DNA from: Sporolactobacillus sp. STSJ-5
GTDB taxonomy: Bacteria > Bacillota > Bacilli > Bacillales > Sporolactobacillaceae
Assembly (NCBI RefSeq): GCF_024385605.1
Contig: NZ_JANFOJ010000011.1
Coordinates: 45,122 to 109,121, forward strand
Length of the DNA: 64,000 nucleotides
Direction: 5' to 3'
A model generated the notes under the pieces. It was not told the DNA's origin, did not search any database, and was given only the letters and a program-made list of their open reading frames with translations. Shown in pieces: positions 62,878 through 64,000 of this stretch (positions are counted from its first letter, which is position 1; each line of letters begins with the position of its first letter). Both the position numbers and the translations under genes were made by a program.

Positions 62878-62903
62878 GAAAAACCGGGCAAAAACCGCCC
62901 GGT
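62878..62903 (-). terminator. Intrinsic terminator upstream of ctsR
   Basis: ACCGGGC and GCCCGGT pair across a 7-base loop; on the minus strand TTTTTC follows. It stops transcription arriving from the repeat and tRNA side. Confidence 0.8.
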
Positions 62904-62952
62904 CCTGAATCTCCAGTCATGTGAGTCATGTGTCATTGGTTTGTGTCTTTAC

Positions 62953-63098
62953 GGTGCTGAATCATCGCTCCGGTTGCTCGCATCAACTGAGCGCTACCGT
63001 GGGCGCACCGCGAGCCTCCTCAGACAGGCAGAAATTAGCGGGGTCTCGCTGGCACCTGATCCCGCAGGCGTGTCGCACCTCTGCTTTGATTTTCGGCC
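62953..63098. repeat. GC-rich interspersed intergenic repeat
   Basis: The interval between two terminators is much richer in GC than its surroundings. The minus strand has CCTGCGGGATCAG, GAGACCCCGC and GAGGAGGCTCGCGG in that order. From memory, very similar blocks occur as repeated intergenic elements in Bacillus, Geobacillus and relatives. No ORF with a ribosome site was found. It may be an inverted or mobile repeat; family not named with confidence. Confidence 0.55.
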
Positions 63099-63153
63099 AA
63101 GACACTGGTTTATTCGTTTAAATACGGGGCAAAATCTTATACTTTCTTTACTT

Positions 63154-63197
63154 GCAAAAAAAACAGGATTAATGATCTCTGATCAAAAATCCTGTTT
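63154..63197 (-). terminator. Intrinsic terminator of the tRNA cluster
   Basis: Minus strand AACAGGATT...AATCCTGTT arms (63188-63196 and 63162-63170) then a T8 tract, about 48 bases after the last tRNA. Confidence 0.85.
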
Positions 63198-63244
63198 ACA
63201 TTACAACCGACTCTCTAGCAGTCGATTCAAAAATATCGATTAAG

Positions 63245-63317
63245 TGGAGCCTAGGGGGATCGAACCCCTGACCTCCTGCGTGCAAAGCAGGCGCTCTCCC
63301 AGCTGAGCTAAGGCCCC
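63245..63317 (-). tRNA. tRNA-Ala (TGC)
   Basis: Seven-base acceptor GGGGCCT/AGGCTCC, anticodon loop TTTGCAC in a CCTGC/GCAGG stem, T arm GGTTCGATCC. CCA is not encoded. Confidence 0.97.
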
Positions 63318-63402
63318 ATTTAAATGCGCGCAACGCTATCGAAAGTCGTTGCCAAGTCATACAAAAACCACGAGACAATCTCGTTCTTTTTGTAAGAAAC
63401 AA

Positions 63403-63476
63403 TCGGGAAGACAGGATTTGAACCTGCGACCCCCACGTCCCGAACGTGGTGCTCTACCAAGCTGAGCCACTTCCCG
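63403..63476 (-). tRNA. tRNA-Pro (CGG)
   Basis: Acceptor CGGGAAG/CTTCCCG, discriminator A, anticodon stem CCACG/CGTGG with loop TTCGGGA, so the anticodon is CGG rather than the TGG usual at this place in Bacillus. CCA not encoded. Confidence 0.95.
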
Positions 63477-63480
63477 ATAA

Positions 63481-63557
<77 letters not shown>

Positions 63558-63570
63558 AAATAAACTAAAA

Positions 63571-63659
63571 TGGTGCCGAGAGCCGGACTCGAACCGGCAC
63601 GGTAGTCACCTACCGCAGGATTTTAAGTCCTGTGCGTCTGCCAATTTCGCCATCCCGGC
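63571..63659 (-). tRNA. tRNA-Leu (TAA)
   Basis: Class II tRNA of 89 bases with a long variable arm (GCGGTAGGTGACTACCGT), anticodon loop with TAA, encoded CCA. Confidence 0.97.
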
Positions 63660-63669
63660 ATACATAAAA

Positions 63670-63744
63670 TGGAGCGGAAGACGGGATTCAAACCCGCGAC
63701 CCCCACCATGGCAAGGTGATGTTCTATCACTGAACTACTTCCGC
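63670..63744 (-). tRNA. tRNA-Gly (GCC)
   Basis: Acceptor GCGGAAG/CTTCCGC, anticodon loop TTGCCAT between CACC and GGTG, encoded CCA. Confidence 0.97.
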
Positions 63745-63759
63745 ATAATAATAAACAAA

Positions 63760-63834
63760 TGGTGAGCCACGAAGGATTTGAACCTTCGACCCTCTGATTA
63801 AAAGTCAGATGCTCTACCCCTGAGCTAGTGGCTC
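63760..63834 (-). tRNA. tRNA-Lys (TTT)
   Basis: Acceptor GAGCCAC/GTGGCTC, anticodon loop CTTTTAA in a CTGA/TCAG stem, encoded CCA. Confidence 0.97.
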
Positions 63835-63843
63835 ATGTTACAG

Positions 63844-63916
63844 TGCCGGTCAGAGGACTTGAACCCCCAACCTACTGATTACGATTCAGTTGCTCTACCA
63901 ATTGAGCTAGACCGGC
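63844..63916 (-). tRNA. tRNA-Thr (CGT)
   Basis: Acceptor GCCGGTC/GACCGGC, discriminator A, anticodon stem ACTGA/TCAGT with loop ATCGTAA. The anticodon is CGT, where Bacillus clusters carry TGT. CCA not encoded. Confidence 0.95.
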
Positions 63917-63923
63917 ATAAAAA

Positions 63924-63996
63924 TGGAGGATATAGGGCTCGAACCTATGACCCTCTGCTTGTAAGGCAGACGCTCTCCCAGCTGAGCTAATCCTCC
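63924..63996 (-). tRNA. tRNA-Val (TAC)
   Basis: Acceptor GGAGGAT/ATCCTCC, anticodon loop CTTACAA in a TCTGC/GCAGA stem. First tRNA in view; the same cluster in Bacillus follows a 5S rRNA gene, which would lie past the window. CCA not encoded. Confidence 0.97.
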
Positions 63997-64000
63997 ATAA

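Noticed and set aside
62921..63243. Two plus-strand frames (66 and 100 codons) beside the tRNA cluster
   Set aside because: They cross the GC-rich repeat and the tRNA terminator and lack a ribosome site or a recognisable product.

Overview
The window looks like part of a low-to-moderate G+C Firmicutes (Bacillota, order Bacillales) chromosome. Gene order from tRNAs through ctsR, clpC, radA, ispDF, gltX, cysES, sigH, secE-nusG, the ribosomal stalk genes, rpoBC and the str, S10, spc and alpha clusters to rpsI matches Bacillus subtilis, read here from right to left. Almost all chromosomal genes are on the minus strand. Zinc-type S14 and L36, TTG starts for rpoB and rpoC, an L7Ae-type gene before rpsL and a sigH gene support this. 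A spore-forming lactic genus such as Sporolactobacillus is possible, but that is a guess.

Positions 1 to about 12,410 are one end of a temperate prophage or prophage-like element next to the 3' end of rpsI. Its minus-strand early operon runs from a Cro-like gene (8.5 kb) through small regulatory ORFs, a Rad50/SbcC-like ATPase, a RecT-like protein, an MBL-fold protein, SSB, a DnaD-type replisome organizer that carries iterons, and a RecU-like resolvase cut by the window edge. The plus-strand lysogeny module holds a CI-like repressor, a PD-(D/E)xK protein of the HsdR-N family, a DUF898 membrane protein, an ImmA-like metallopeptidase and a tyrosine integrase. The remaining prophage lies outside the window.

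Positions 12,455 to 37,142 hold rpsI-rplM, truA, the ECF transporter module ecfT-ecfA2-ecfA1, and the alpha, spc, S10 and str clusters (rplQ to ybxF). Positions 37,151 to 49,704 hold rpoC, rpoB, a methyltransferase, rplLJ, rplAK, nusG, secE and sigH. Near-consensus SigA promoters precede rplM, ecfA1, rpsJ (two), ybxF, rpoB, rplJ, rplK and sigH. Positions 49,781 to 62,746 hold rae1, rlmB, mrnC, cysS, cysE (under a T-box leader), gltX, ispF, ispD, the PIN-TRAM protein yacL, radA, clpC and ctsR. A GC-rich intergenic repeat and eight tRNA genes fill the right end; an rRNA operon probably lies beyond it.

The departures from the Bacillus plan are the main points of interest. mcsA and mcsB are absent between ctsR and clpC, disA is absent between radA and yacL, and rpmG between sigH and secE is reduced to a possible remnant. 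Two tRNAs carry C34 anticodons (Thr-CGT, Pro-CGG). In the prophage, a nuclease-like gene, a membrane-protein gene and a protease gene sit between repressor and integrase, where phages often carry superinfection or defence cargo.
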